From JAAZNO01 sp012798275 (GTDB lineage Bacteria; Chloroflexota; Anaerolineae; B4-G1; SLSP01), in the NCBI GenBank assembly GCA_035347995.1, contig DAOPQD010000004.1, positions 11,266 to 75,265 on the forward strand: a stretch of DNA of 64,000 bases. Reading direction: 5' to 3'. Below are positions 17,401-24,828 of this stretch, in pieces. Every line of letters starts with the position of its first letter. The stretch's first letter is position 1. Position numbers and translations under genes: made by a program. The notes under the pieces are model-generated. The model ran no database searches, had not been told where the DNA came from, and saw nothing but the letters and a program-made list of their open reading frames with translations.

Positions 17401-20400
17401 GCAGCTGGAGGAGGCGGAGCACGCCGCCCGGCAGGCCCTGGCGCAGCGGCCTGGCGACCCCGAGATCTGCCTGCTGCTGGGTCAAATCGCCGAGGCGGGC
17501 AAGCGCTACGAAGAGGCGCGGGCCTACTACCAGGAGACGCTCACCGCGCAACCGGCGAACCTCGTCGCCCGTAGCCGGCTCGCGACAATGCTCCTGGAGC
17601 TCCGCCGTTACCACGAAGCCGAAGCCGCGCTGGAAGAGGGGCTGCGTCTCGCGCCGGAGATGGCGGCGCTGCATCACGGCATGGCGCGCCTGTACGCCGC
17701 CCGCGGCGCCGTCGAGCAGGCCCTCGCTGCCTTCGATCGAGCCCTCACGCTCGACCCGCAACAACCGCGTTACCTGCTCGATAAAGCCCGCCTCCTCTAC
17801 GAGCTGCAGCAGCCGCAGGCGGCCATCGTCACCCTGGAGCGCGCCCTGACGCTCGACGCCCGCTGTGGAGAAGCGCACCGACAGTTGGGGCAGATCTACG
17901 AGGCGCTGCAACAGGACGACCTGGCGCTCGCCGCTTATCGGCAGGCTGCGACCTGCACGCCCGACGACACCGCGGTGACATTCGAGCACGCCCGCCTCTG
18001 TCTGAAGCTGGGAGACGTGGAAACGGCGATCGCCGAATTGCAAAAGGCGGCGGAACTGCGCCCCGACTGGGCTGAGGCCCGCTATCGGCTCGGCGAGGCC
18101 TACGCGCGGCGGCGCGACTGGGATGCGGCGCGCGAGGCCTTCGAGAACGCGATCGAGCTCGAACCCGCCAACGCGACCTATCACGCCGCCGCCGGCGCCA
18201 GCTATCGGCAGCTGGGGCGGCTCAAGGCGGCCCTGAGCGCGTTCCAGACCGCTTCCCGCATAGATCCCGAGAACGTGGACTATCAGCGGCAGCTCGGCGC
18301 GCTGTACCGCGAGCTGGGACGCCTCGACGAGGCGTTGACGACGCTGCAGGCGGCGCAAGAGAGATCGCCCAAGACCGCCAGCCTGTACGTCGAACTGGGG
18401 CGCGCCTTCACCGCCAAGGGGCTGCTCCCCGAAGCGCTGCGGCAATTCACGCAGGCGGCGGAACTGGAGCCCAACGAGCCGATGCACTACCAGGATCTGG
18501 GGCTCCTCTTCCAGCGTCTGGGGCAGGCAGAACGGGCGCTGGACATGCTGAAGACCGCCATCACCCTGGCGCCGGAGAATGCCGCAGCGCACGCCGCGCT
18601 GGGCCAGCTCTACCACGAACGCGGGGAACACGCCCTCGCCGCCGCAGAATTCGAACAGGCAGTCACCCATGCGCCCGAAGTCGCGCCCTACTGGCAACAC
18701 CTGGCGCGAGCTCTCTGCCGTTTGCAGCGGTATGACGCCGCGCTCGCGGCGGCGCAAAAGGCCATCGCGCTCGCGCCGCAGACGGCGGAGGCCCAGGCGC
18801 AGCTGGGGGACATCTACCTGGAGCTGCAACGTCCGCAAGACGCCCTCGACGCCTTCCGTCAGGCAGCGGCCCTGGAACCCGGCAATTCCGCCTACCCCTG
18901 CAGGGCAGCGCGGAGCCTCTACGCGCTGGAGCAGTATCCCGCCGCGCTCGAAGCGTTACACGAAGCCATCCGCCGCAATCCGGGGGACGCCGAAGCCTAT
19001 CACTGGCTGGGCGTCGTCTCCGCGCAGCAGGGGGATATCGAAAAGGCGCTGACGGCTTATGAGACGGCCATCCGCCTGGAGCCGGAAGCCGCTGCGTCCT
19101 ATCGGCAGCTGGGCCTGTTACACCGGCGACGCGGCGAGGGCGCTCAGGCCCGCGAGGCCCTGGAGCGCGCGCTCACGCTCGCTCCCTACGACGCGGAGGC
19201 GCAGTACATCCTAGGGCAACTGCACGAGGAATGCGGCGAAATCGAGGCAGCGCGCGAGCGCTACTATCAGGCGAGCGCCTTGCAGCCCGCCGTTCTCCCC
19301 TACCGGCGCGCCTACGGCATCGCCCTGCGCCAGACTCAACGCGACGAGGAAGCCGCGCAAGTCTTCGCGGCCATCCTGGCTCAGGATGACGCCGATGCGG
19401 AGTCGCACTGGCAGATGGGGGCGCTGCTCGAGCATCAGGGCGCTATGGAAAAGGCCTGGCGCGCTTTTGCCAGGGCAGCAGCGCTCAAGCCGGAGGAGTC
19501 CCGCTATCAACTGAGCGCCGCCGGCTCCCTCGCCAGATTCGGGCGCTATGCGCTGGCGCTGCGGGACGCCGGCATCCCCACCGTCCACCCAAGCGCCACC
19601 GAAGTGAGCGCCGCCATCCAAGACCTGCAGCAGCTGCTGGAGCATGATCCAGGCAACGCGGCGCTTCACGCCATGCTGGGTGAGATTCTGTCCCTCAACG
19701 GCAGACAGGCCGCAGCCATCGAGCACCTGCAGCGAGCGGTCGAGGCCGCACCGCACAACGCGGCCTACCATCGCCAGCTGGGACGGGCATTCCGTCTTAA
19801 GGAAGAAGGGTCATCCAGTCTCCGGGAGCTGCGCCTCGCCGAGACGTTGGCGCCGGCTGACGCCGAGACGCACTACGAGCTGGCGTTGACCCATCAGGCG
19901 CTGCAGCAGCCGGAACAGGCGGTCGTGGCGCTCTCCCGCGCCGTGGAGCTGGCCCCCACGGAAGCGCTCTATCCCTACGCGCTCGGTCAGATCCTGCAGA
20001 AGGCGGGGCAGCTGCAAGAGGCGGGGGCGGCGATAGCCAAAGCCATCAATCTCCAGGCCGGCGTCGCCGCGTGGCACAACGCGTTGGGCAAAATCCTCGA
20101 GGCGCAACGCCGCCATCACATCGCCATCGAACAGCATTTGCGCGCCGCGGACCTGGAGCCCAACAACCCGGAGTATCTGTACAACGCCGCCCACACGTAC
20201 CTCGCCATGAACAACGATAAACAGGCGGCGTCCCTCCTGGAACAGGCGCTCCAACTCCGTCCCGATAAGGTGGAGTGGTGGCTGGAGCTGGGAGATTGCT
20301 ATCAGCGACAGGCACAGCCGCTGCAGGCGCGCGACGCCTATCGTCATGCCGCCGCGCTGACGCCGATGGAACCGGCCTGTCTGCTCGGCCTGGGCGACGC

Positions 20401-21157
20401 GGCGCTGGCGCTGGGCGAATGGGAAGACGCCGAGGCGCACTATCGGCGCGCGCTGACCTTGAAGCAGGATGACGCCCCGGCCTACCGACGTCTGGCGCAG
20501 CTCCATGAGCAGCGGGCGGAATGGGAAAAGGCCATCGCGGCGTATCAGCAGGCGTTGCGGCTCGAGCCGGAAGACGCCGAGACCCATTATCGGCTCGGTC
20601 TCGCCTGTCAGAGCAACACGCAGTATCCGCAAGCCCTGGAATACCTGGAGCAGGCCATCGCTCTCGCCCCGCAGCTCCTCGAGGCCTACACCGCTCTCGG
20701 CGCGACCTACGAGGCGCTGGAACGCGATGATGAAGCGCTCCAGGTCTATGAGCAAGCGTTGGTGATCGCGCCTAACCGCGTCGAAAATCACCTGCAGGTC
20801 GGGAGGGTGTGCCGCCGTCTCGGTCGCCTCGACAAGGCCATCGCCCATTTCCGGCGCGGGCTGGAGCTCGACCCCCGGCGCGCGCAGGCCTATCACGAGC
20901 TGGGACAGACCTGTGAGCTGCAGGGCAAGTATCATGAAGCGCTCGATGCCTATCTCGAAGCCGCGCGCCTGGAACCGGCAGCGGCGGAGTATTACTACAG
21001 CGCCGGTCTGATTTACAAGCTGCTGAAGCAGTACGGGCAATCCGCGGCAATGCTGCGGGAAGCGATCAAACTGCGGCCGGATGACGCCGCCATCTACAAA
21101 CAATGGGCAGCCGTGAGCGCCGTTTCCATCTTCTGCCAACGCCAACCCCACACCTAA
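14408..21157 (+). CDS. Giant STAND/NACHT-like NTPase with about 50 TPR repeats
   Basis: A 2249-aa protein. Residues about 60-370 form a P-loop NTPase: Walker A GPLGSGKT (75-82), Walker B in PLYLCDNLNVL, sensor-like ARFIIATRPEAW, and the FIHPLVQDFFAA helix near 354-365 that typifies STAND/NACHT ATPases. From about 455 to the C-terminus it is almost entirely tetratricopeptide repeats of 34 residues (repeating W/Y-LG-Y-A-G-EAL-Y-AL-P pattern), by length about 50 units. STAND proteins act as signal-dependent oligomerising switches; the TPR superhelix would be the sensor or partner-binding arm. No signal peptide. A start further upstream (14120) would run through the previous gene; ATG 14408 is preferred. 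It is followed closely by a caspase-fold protease gene, a pairing known in bacterial conflict systems. Confidence 0.9.
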   Translation: MPFQTLSAAPRRAAQGTPAPEPPALRDYLQALADDPLLATAGQRYVPLEARDEATAEISPLPEALDASTLAILSGPLGSGKTFTLRHLAWQRARQALTPAGVGETPIPLSLDLGELTADRTLEELLLAEIQRRLPHVNAASLAALLQCARPLYLCDNLNVLTTPGSRQRFWKWLAEQRRTQPHARFIIATRPEAWREEEAPITSPETWQLLPLHDRNVDLYIEHYAAGGTAAAIRRRLRQDPPLWDLVHLPLFLHSALQLAGRPESPLPWWSRCAIIAEALQQAQRLPDKSAWQAWLETAGAGIAELAFILQQAQATGTAQSPCAGIAKAAGSLLPQASACGVLLPQRDAGNFTFIHPLVQDFFAAAALKSRFGARLSPAIFIQDAQAQAAWQGALIQLYGLSEDRRELLHAWLSAGEAKQLAPLIAECMLNNEPTAHLPLKTVEFVQLTHSQSSAFGFGLALKQLGQLEAARAAFREALTLEPSSQPKTGPQKADKAAPDSLDQTLQRLHAGRIQRELEQPAQALTELQSALTDVERLYASIHYEIGVTLLQERRETEALAAFTEAQARDPESPLYAYQVGVVLNRLGRFHEALQPLNAALERAPDMAPAYQELAHAYQQQRWTGEARRILSKALELAPNDGNLCYELGTLLSQSGETEQARTYLQRALRLRPDCAAWHDTLGRLYQQHGASSDEALQEFEQAVALDPDAAAYWNHLGLAYQRAGEPARALPCLQRAVALDPECDNWQSALAEALREGGHYAEAIPAYQRALELGAKTAGLCYGLAACLARQGQTAAALQKLQEAVQLTPEFPPAHVLIGQIHLEQGRPKEALTAYLTACALDPTQAHSYYALGVTYAQLQEPVQALAALQKALELQPHLHGACDALGQVHEALGDDTAALAAYTQAVELQPQNGSYALHAGIVAQRLGQHETAQTLLEQALPLLPEHPALHYHLGLAYQQQQAWGKALTAFRKSVTLQPEAPDYPVQLAATAFRLGQLEEAEHAARQALAQRPGDPEICLLLGQIAEAGKRYEEARAYYQETLTAQPANLVARSRLATMLLELRRYHEAEAALEEGLRLAPEMAALHHGMARLYAARGAVEQALAAFDRALTLDPQQPRYLLDKARLLYELQQPQAAIVTLERALTLDARCGEAHRQLGQIYEALQQDDLALAAYRQAATCTPDDTAVTFEHARLCLKLGDVETAIAELQKAAELRPDWAEARYRLGEAYARRRDWDAAREAFENAIELEPANATYHAAAGASYRQLGRLKAALSAFQTASRIDPENVDYQRQLGALYRELGRLDEALTTLQAAQERSPKTASLYVELGRAFTAKGLLPEALRQFTQAAELEPNEPMHYQDLGLLFQRLGQAERALDMLKTAITLAPENAAAHAALGQLYHERGEHALAAAEFEQAVTHAPEVAPYWQHLARALCRLQRYDAALAAAQKAIALAPQTAEAQAQLGDIYLELQRPQDALDAFRQAAALEPGNSAYPCRAARSLYALEQYPAALEALHEAIRRNPGDAEAYHWLGVVSAQQGDIEKALTAYETAIRLEPEAAASYRQLGLLHRRRGEGAQAREALERALTLAPYDAEAQYILGQLHEECGEIEAARERYYQASALQPAVLPYRRAYGIALRQTQRDEEAAQVFAAILAQDDADAESHWQMGALLEHQGAMEKAWRAFARAAALKPEESRYQLSAAGSLARFGRYALALRDAGIPTVHPSATEVSAAIQDLQQLLEHDPGNAALHAMLGEILSLNGRQAAAIEHLQRAVEAAPHNAAYHRQLGRAFRLKEEGSSSLRELRLAETLAPADAETHYELALTHQALQQPEQAVVALSRAVELAPTEALYPYALGQILQKAGQLQEAGAAIAKAINLQAGVAAWHNALGKILEAQRRHHIAIEQHLRAADLEPNNPEYLYNAAHTYLAMNNDKQAASLLEQALQLRPDKVEWWLELGDCYQRQAQPLQARDAYRHAAALTPMEPACLLGLGDAALALGEWEDAEAHYRRALTLKQDDAPAYRRLAQLHEQRAEWEKAIAAYQQALRLEPEDAETHYRLGLACQSNTQYPQALEYLEQAIALAPQLLEAYTALGATYEALERDDEALQVYEQALVIAPNRVENHLQVGRVCRRLGRLDKAIAHFRRGLELDPRRAQAYHELGQTCELQGKYHEALDAYLEAARLEPAAAEYYYSAGLIYKLLKQYGQSAAMLREAIKLRPDDAAIYKQWAAVSAVSIFCQRQPHT

Positions 21158-21174
21158 ACCAAGAGAGCCGCCGC

Positions 21175-22875
21175 ATGTCCAACCTGAAGCCATTTCCTGC
21201 CACCGTATTTGCTCCCACCAGCGCCGAGGTCACCGCCAAAGCGCTGGTGGAGGCGCAGGTCGAGATGGAACAGCTCATCACCACGCTGCTGCTCGAGCCC
21301 CAAATGCCGTCACAGGCAGGCTGGAGCCGCTCAGGAGCCGTGTATCTCATCCTCTCCAGCCGGCAGGCCTTGCGCGAACGCTATGGCGAGGAAGGATTCC
21401 GGCTGGTGGATGATGCCCTCAAGCAGCTGCAGCTGGCAGTCTCCGCGCATGTGGACCTCAACGCGCTGTTGGTCTACGTAGACGAGGCGGCCTCGTTGGT
21501 GTCCTATGGCCTGCAGCCGGTAGACGCCACGCATCCCTGGAAGATCAAGGGGCTGATCGAATCCCTCGACGCCTTCCTCAAGACGCGCAAGCAGGCGCTC
21601 CGCTATATCCTGATCGTGGGGGGAGACGCCATCATCCCCTTCCATCGGCTGCCCAACCCCATCAACGATCAGGACGCCGACGTCCCCTCCGACAATCCCT
21701 ACGCCTCGCAAGACGCGAACTACTTCATCCCCGAACGGGCCATCGGACGGCTCCCCGACGGGCAAGGCGAACCGGTCACCGTGCTGCTGCAGCTGCTGGA
21801 AGAGGCCATCAGCGCGCACCGGCGTAAAGCGGCGACAGACAAGGGCGCGTGGACGGCGCTGCTGCGCCATCTGCGGGGCGACGGCGAGAGGGAAGATCCG
21901 CGCGCGGGCCTGGGCTACTCGGCCAGCATCTGGCGCAAGGCCTCGCGCCAGGTGTTGCAGACCCTCGGCGACCGTCAGCCCCTGCGGATCTCACCGCCGC
22001 TGACCTATCAGGAATTCAAACCGGTGCGCTATGCGCCGTTCAGCTACTTCAATCTGCACGGCATCGAGGACGGGCCGAACTGGTACGGGCAGCGCGACGC
22101 CCTCTTTCCGGCGACCTACGAGCTGTTCCCCGTCGCGCTGCGCCCCGAAGACCTGCGCCCGGCGGACTACGCCGGCGCGATCGTCTTCAGCGAGGCCTGC
22201 TACGGCGCCAACATCCTGGGCAAAAACAGCGACGCCTCGCTGGCGCTGAAGTTTCTCGCCGCGCGGGCCAGAGCGGTGATCGGCTCGACCAAAGTGTCTT
22301 ATGGGACGGTCGCGCCGCCACTGATCGGCGCGGACCTCCTGGCCCGCTATTTCTGGAAAGGGCTGTTGGCCCAGCTGCCGATCGGCGAAGCGCTCAAATA
22401 CGCCAAGGTCAGCCTGGCGCGCGAGATGCAAGAGCGGCAGGGCTATCTGGACAGCGAGGATCAGAAGACGCTGCTCAGCTTCGTGCTCTACGGCGACCCG
22501 GCGCTGCCGGGGCTCCCCGATGGCAACATCGAGCTGGTGAGCAAAGCGCTTTGCCCGCCGCTCGTCTATCAACGGCAAGCGCGCGATCAGAAGAGCCTGC
22601 TCTCCGAAAGCCTGGTCGCCGCGGTCAAAGGCCGCATCGAGGCCAGCCTTCCCTATCTGGCGGAAGCGCGCGTCCAGGCCGTGCCGGTCATCCTGAGCGA
22701 GAGCGAGCCGGAGATGTCGCGCGCCAAGTCGCGCGGATCGCGCCGGCCCGTCGCCAGATGGGCCTTCACCCTGGAGAAGGATTTCCCCATCGAGGGCGAC
22801 GGCGCCCATCGGCAGGTAGTCACGGTCACCGTGGACGAACACGGCGCCATTCTCAAAGCCGTCATGTCAAAATGA
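21175..22875 (+). CDS. Gingipain (C25)-like clan CD cysteine protease
   Basis: A 566-aa protein with the clan CD core: strand ILIVGGDAIIPFHRL, then DNPYAS...YFIPERAIGRLP (the usual C25 lead-in), the catalytic His in YFNLHG (H295) and catalytic Cys in IVFSEACYGAN (C342), 47 residues apart. A conserved DPALPGLPDG segment follows near 445. No signal peptide is seen, unlike secreted gingipains, which suggests an intracellular protease. The C-terminal about 110 residues form a separate domain (WAFTLEKDFPIEGDGAHRQVVTVTVDEHG). The gene follows the NTPase by 17 bp. Likely effector protease of the locus, activated by the STAND protein; this is inference from context. Confidence 0.85.
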   Translation: MSNLKPFPATVFAPTSAEVTAKALVEAQVEMEQLITTLLLEPQMPSQAGWSRSGAVYLILSSRQALRERYGEEGFRLVDDALKQLQLAVSAHVDLNALLVYVDEAASLVSYGLQPVDATHPWKIKGLIESLDAFLKTRKQALRYILIVGGDAIIPFHRLPNPINDQDADVPSDNPYASQDANYFIPERAIGRLPDGQGEPVTVLLQLLEEAISAHRRKAATDKGAWTALLRHLRGDGEREDPRAGLGYSASIWRKASRQVLQTLGDRQPLRISPPLTYQEFKPVRYAPFSYFNLHGIEDGPNWYGQRDALFPATYELFPVALRPEDLRPADYAGAIVFSEACYGANILGKNSDASLALKFLAARARAVIGSTKVSYGTVAPPLIGADLLARYFWKGLLAQLPIGEALKYAKVSLAREMQERQGYLDSEDQKTLLSFVLYGDPALPGLPDGNIELVSKALCPPLVYQRQARDQKSLLSESLVAAVKGRIEASLPYLAEARVQAVPVILSESEPEMSRAKSRGSRRPVARWAFTLEKDFPIEGDGAHRQVVTVTVDEHGAILKAVMSK

Positions 22876-22922
22876 AGCACGAAAATGAAGCACGAGAATG
22901 AAGCGCGAGAATAAAGCGTTAG
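22871..22922 (+). repeat. Four 13-bp tandem repeats directly before the mraZ-like gene
   Basis: Four contiguous 13-bp units (22871, 22884, 22897, 22910; consensus AATGAAGCrCGAg) fill the gap between the protease stop and the mraZ-like start. The first contains the protease stop codon and the last runs into the AGGA ribosome binding site (22921-22924). Such phased repeats in front of a MraZ-family gene suggest an autoregulatory operator. Confidence 0.7.
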
Positions 22923-22930
22923 GATGAACC

Positions 22931-23365
22931 ATGTTTCTCGGTGAACTCCATTGCACAGCGGACAACCGGGGCGACCTCGTCCTGCCGGAAGAACTGCGGA
23001 CGGCGCTCAGCGACGGGCTCACGCTCACGCGGGGCCTGGAGCGCTGCCTGGTGATCTACCCTGCCGGGGCCTGGCAGCAGCTGGCAGAGAAAATCCACAC
23101 GCGACTTCAACTCACGCGGGCAGGAGATCGCGCCCTGGCCCGCCTGCTGTTTTCGGGAGCGGTGAACTGCGCACCCGACGCGGAGGGTCGCATTCCCTTG
23201 CCGGACGCCCTGCGGCGCTACGCCGGCATCGCCGGCGACACCGTCATCGTGGGGATGTACAGTCATCTGGAGCTGTGGGACGCGCGGCGGTGGGCCGAAG
23301 TGACGGCGCGCATGGAGGCGCAGGCAGCCGCTGCGGCAATTGACACGCCCTATCCGCTCGTGTGA
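22931..23365 (+). CDS. MraZ-family transcriptional regulator (paralogue)
   Basis: A 144-aa protein made of two SpoVT/AbrB-like swapped-hairpin domains, as in MraZ: MFLGELHCTADNRGDLVLPEELR, then LTRGLERCLVIYPAGAWQQL, and the second copy FSGAVNCAPDAEGRIPLPDALRRYAGI...VIVGMYSHLELWDARRWAEV. Length equals typical MraZ (140-150). MraZ forms rings and represses the division (dcw) cluster by binding repeats in front of its own gene. Here it lies directly before an ftsZ-like gene, but rsmH and the murein genes are absent. The DNRGDL segment departs from the usual DxKGRL, so DNA specificity may differ. The four tandem repeats just upstream are the obvious candidate target. Confidence 0.9.
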   Translation: MFLGELHCTADNRGDLVLPEELRTALSDGLTLTRGLERCLVIYPAGAWQQLAEKIHTRLQLTRAGDRALARLLFSGAVNCAPDAEGRIPLPDALRRYAGIAGDTVIVGMYSHLELWDARRWAEVTARMEAQAAAAAIDTPYPLV

Positions 23366-23412
23366 ACAACATGGGCACGTGGATACGTAAGCGTTTCAGG
23401 GGGTGATCCAGG

Positions 23413-24501
23413 ATGGGAACAGAACGGTTAGATAAAGCCCGCATCAAAGTGATCGGCGTAGGGGGCGCTGGCTGCAACGCGGTGGATCGCATGATCCAGA
23501 TCGGCATCCCCGGCGTCTCCTTCATCGCCGCCAATACCGACGCGCAGGCGCTGCTGCAATCCGAGGCGCCCTGCAAGATTCGCCTGGGTCCAGGATTGAC
23601 CCATGGCCTGGGCGCCGGCGGCGATCCCGAAATCGGACGGCGCGCGGCGCAGGAAAGCCAGCGGCTGCTCAGCGAGGTCGTCCAGGATGCCGAGATGATC
23701 TTCATCACCGGAGGGATGGGCGGCGGGACCGGCACCGGCGCGGCGCCCGTGATCGCCCACCTGGCGCGGGAAGCCCATGCGCTGGTCATCGGTATCGTCA
23801 CCAAGCCCTTCCTGTTCGAAGGGCCGCGCCGCCTCGCCGCCGCGCAGGAAGGGATCGCCCAGCTCCAGGAAGAGGTGGACGCGCTGATCGTCGTCTCCAA
23901 CGAGCGGCTCCTGGAAGTGGTGAACCATCGCCTGCCGCTGGGGATTGCTTTTCGCGTGGCGGATGAAGTCTTGCGGCAGGGGGTGCAGGGCGTCACCGAG
24001 CTGATCACCCATCCCGGCCTGATCAACCTCGACTTCGCCGATGTCAAATCTGTGATCAGCAATGCCGGGCGGACGTTGATGTCCATCGGGCACGCCGAGG
24101 GCAAAGACAAGGCGCTCGAGGCGGCCCGCGTCGCCCTCGAAAACCCGCTCATGGACATCGAGACGGTGCAGGAGGCCGAGGGGTTGCTGGTGAACTTCAG
24201 CGGCGGCGAGGACCTCACGCTGGCTGAGGTGAGCGAGGCGATGGACACCCTCGCGCAGACGGCAAAACCCGACGCCCCCATCTTTTTCGGGGTGACCATT
24301 GACCCCGAACTGCGGGGGCGTGTGCAGATCACGCTCATCGCCACGGGGTTGAAGGAGCAGAGCGCTTCCCCGACCGCCCGTCACGCCGCAGTGACGTCCG
24401 CCCGGCGACACACGCTGGCGGAGCTACTGGGCGACTTCCATTTCGCGGAGCCCGCCGCAGCGTCGGCGTCGCTCCGACCGGAGGCGGTGCGCGTTGGCTG
24501 A
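23413..24501 (+). CDS. ftsZ: FtsZ-family tubulin-like GTPase
   Basis: A 362-aa FtsZ homologue: nucleotide-binding IKVIGVGGAGCNAVDRMI, tubulin signature GGMGGGTGTGAAP, and an intact T7 loop NLDFADV needed for GTP hydrolysis between subunits, so it should polymerise. The C-terminus differs: after about residue 310 there is only a short linker and HTLAELLGDFHF..., with no IPxFLR-like peptide used to bind FtsA, SepF or ZipA. The gene starts 47 bp after the mraZ-like gene and overlaps the next gene. It could be the cell's only FtsZ in a displaced cluster, or a second, specialised copy; the neighbours (NTPase, proteases) favour the latter. The gene symbol marks family membership only. Confidence 0.9.
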   Translation: MGTERLDKARIKVIGVGGAGCNAVDRMIQIGIPGVSFIAANTDAQALLQSEAPCKIRLGPGLTHGLGAGGDPEIGRRAAQESQRLLSEVVQDAEMIFITGGMGGGTGTGAAPVIAHLAREAHALVIGIVTKPFLFEGPRRLAAAQEGIAQLQEEVDALIVVSNERLLEVVNHRLPLGIAFRVADEVLRQGVQGVTELITHPGLINLDFADVKSVISNAGRTLMSIGHAEGKDKALEAARVALENPLMDIETVQEAEGLLVNFSGGEDLTLAEVSEAMDTLAQTAKPDAPIFFGVTIDPELRGRVQITLIATGLKEQSASPTARHAAVTSARRHTLAELLGDFHFAEPAAASASLRPEAVRVG

Positions 24502-24736
24502 GCTCGATCCCCGTCACCTCGCGGCAGTGAAACGGCAGGTCTGGGCGCAGTTCCCCGAGCTGCAGGGCGTAGAGCCGGAAATCGCCTCACGACCGGCGCC
24601 GGGAGCTGCGGGAGAGCTCCTCATCCTGACGTTTCAGCGGCAGCTGCCGTTGCCCGGAGGGGGAACGCTCAGGCGCCTGGTACGCGCGACCGTCACCCCG
24701 GAGGGGGAGATCGTCAAAATCACCTCATCCAGGTGA
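24494..24736 (+). CDS. Small protein overlapping the end of ftsZ
   Basis: An 80-aa protein with a TTG start that overlaps the last 8 bases of the ftsZ-like gene, suggesting translational coupling. It has an N-terminal helix (DPRHLAAVKRQVWAQFP) and a C-terminal beta-rich part (ELLILTFQRQL, LRRLVRATVTPEGEIVKITSS). No family recognised. Its position suggests a partner or adaptor of the FtsZ paralogue. The start is uncertain because it is non-ATG. Confidence 0.6.
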   Translation: MAELDPRHLAAVKRQVWAQFPELQGVEPEIASRPAPGAAGELLILTFQRQLPLPGGGTLRRLVRATVTPEGEIVKITSSR

Positions 24737-24748
24737 AAAAGCACCGCA

Positions 24749-24782
24749 GAAAATAGAACCCGTCCCCACGTGCGACGGTGCG
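24749..24782. repeat. Short dispersed repeat, copy 2
   Basis: This is the partner of the 2319-2352 element, in the 92-bp gap before the last gene of the locus. The two copies keep the same length and the same orientation on the plus strand. Confidence 0.5.
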
Positions 24783-24828
24783 AACGTGTGAACGTCAATG
24801 ATTCGCTGATTTGCTGAGGAGCAAAACC

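Noticed and set aside
17342..18838. Long minus-strand frames opposite the TPR array
   Set aside because: They mirror the TPR codon pattern (repeating RRL, GVE, LQ) and overlap the clear plus-strand repeats.
22871..22922. CRISPR-like repeat
   Set aside because: Units are only 13 bp and contiguous with no spacers. No cas gene in the window and no other repeat-spacer array was seen.
23413..24501. A TubZ- or eukaryotic-tubulin-like assignment
   Set aside because: The NLDFADV T7 loop, VGGAGCNAV start and overall length are those of FtsZ proper.
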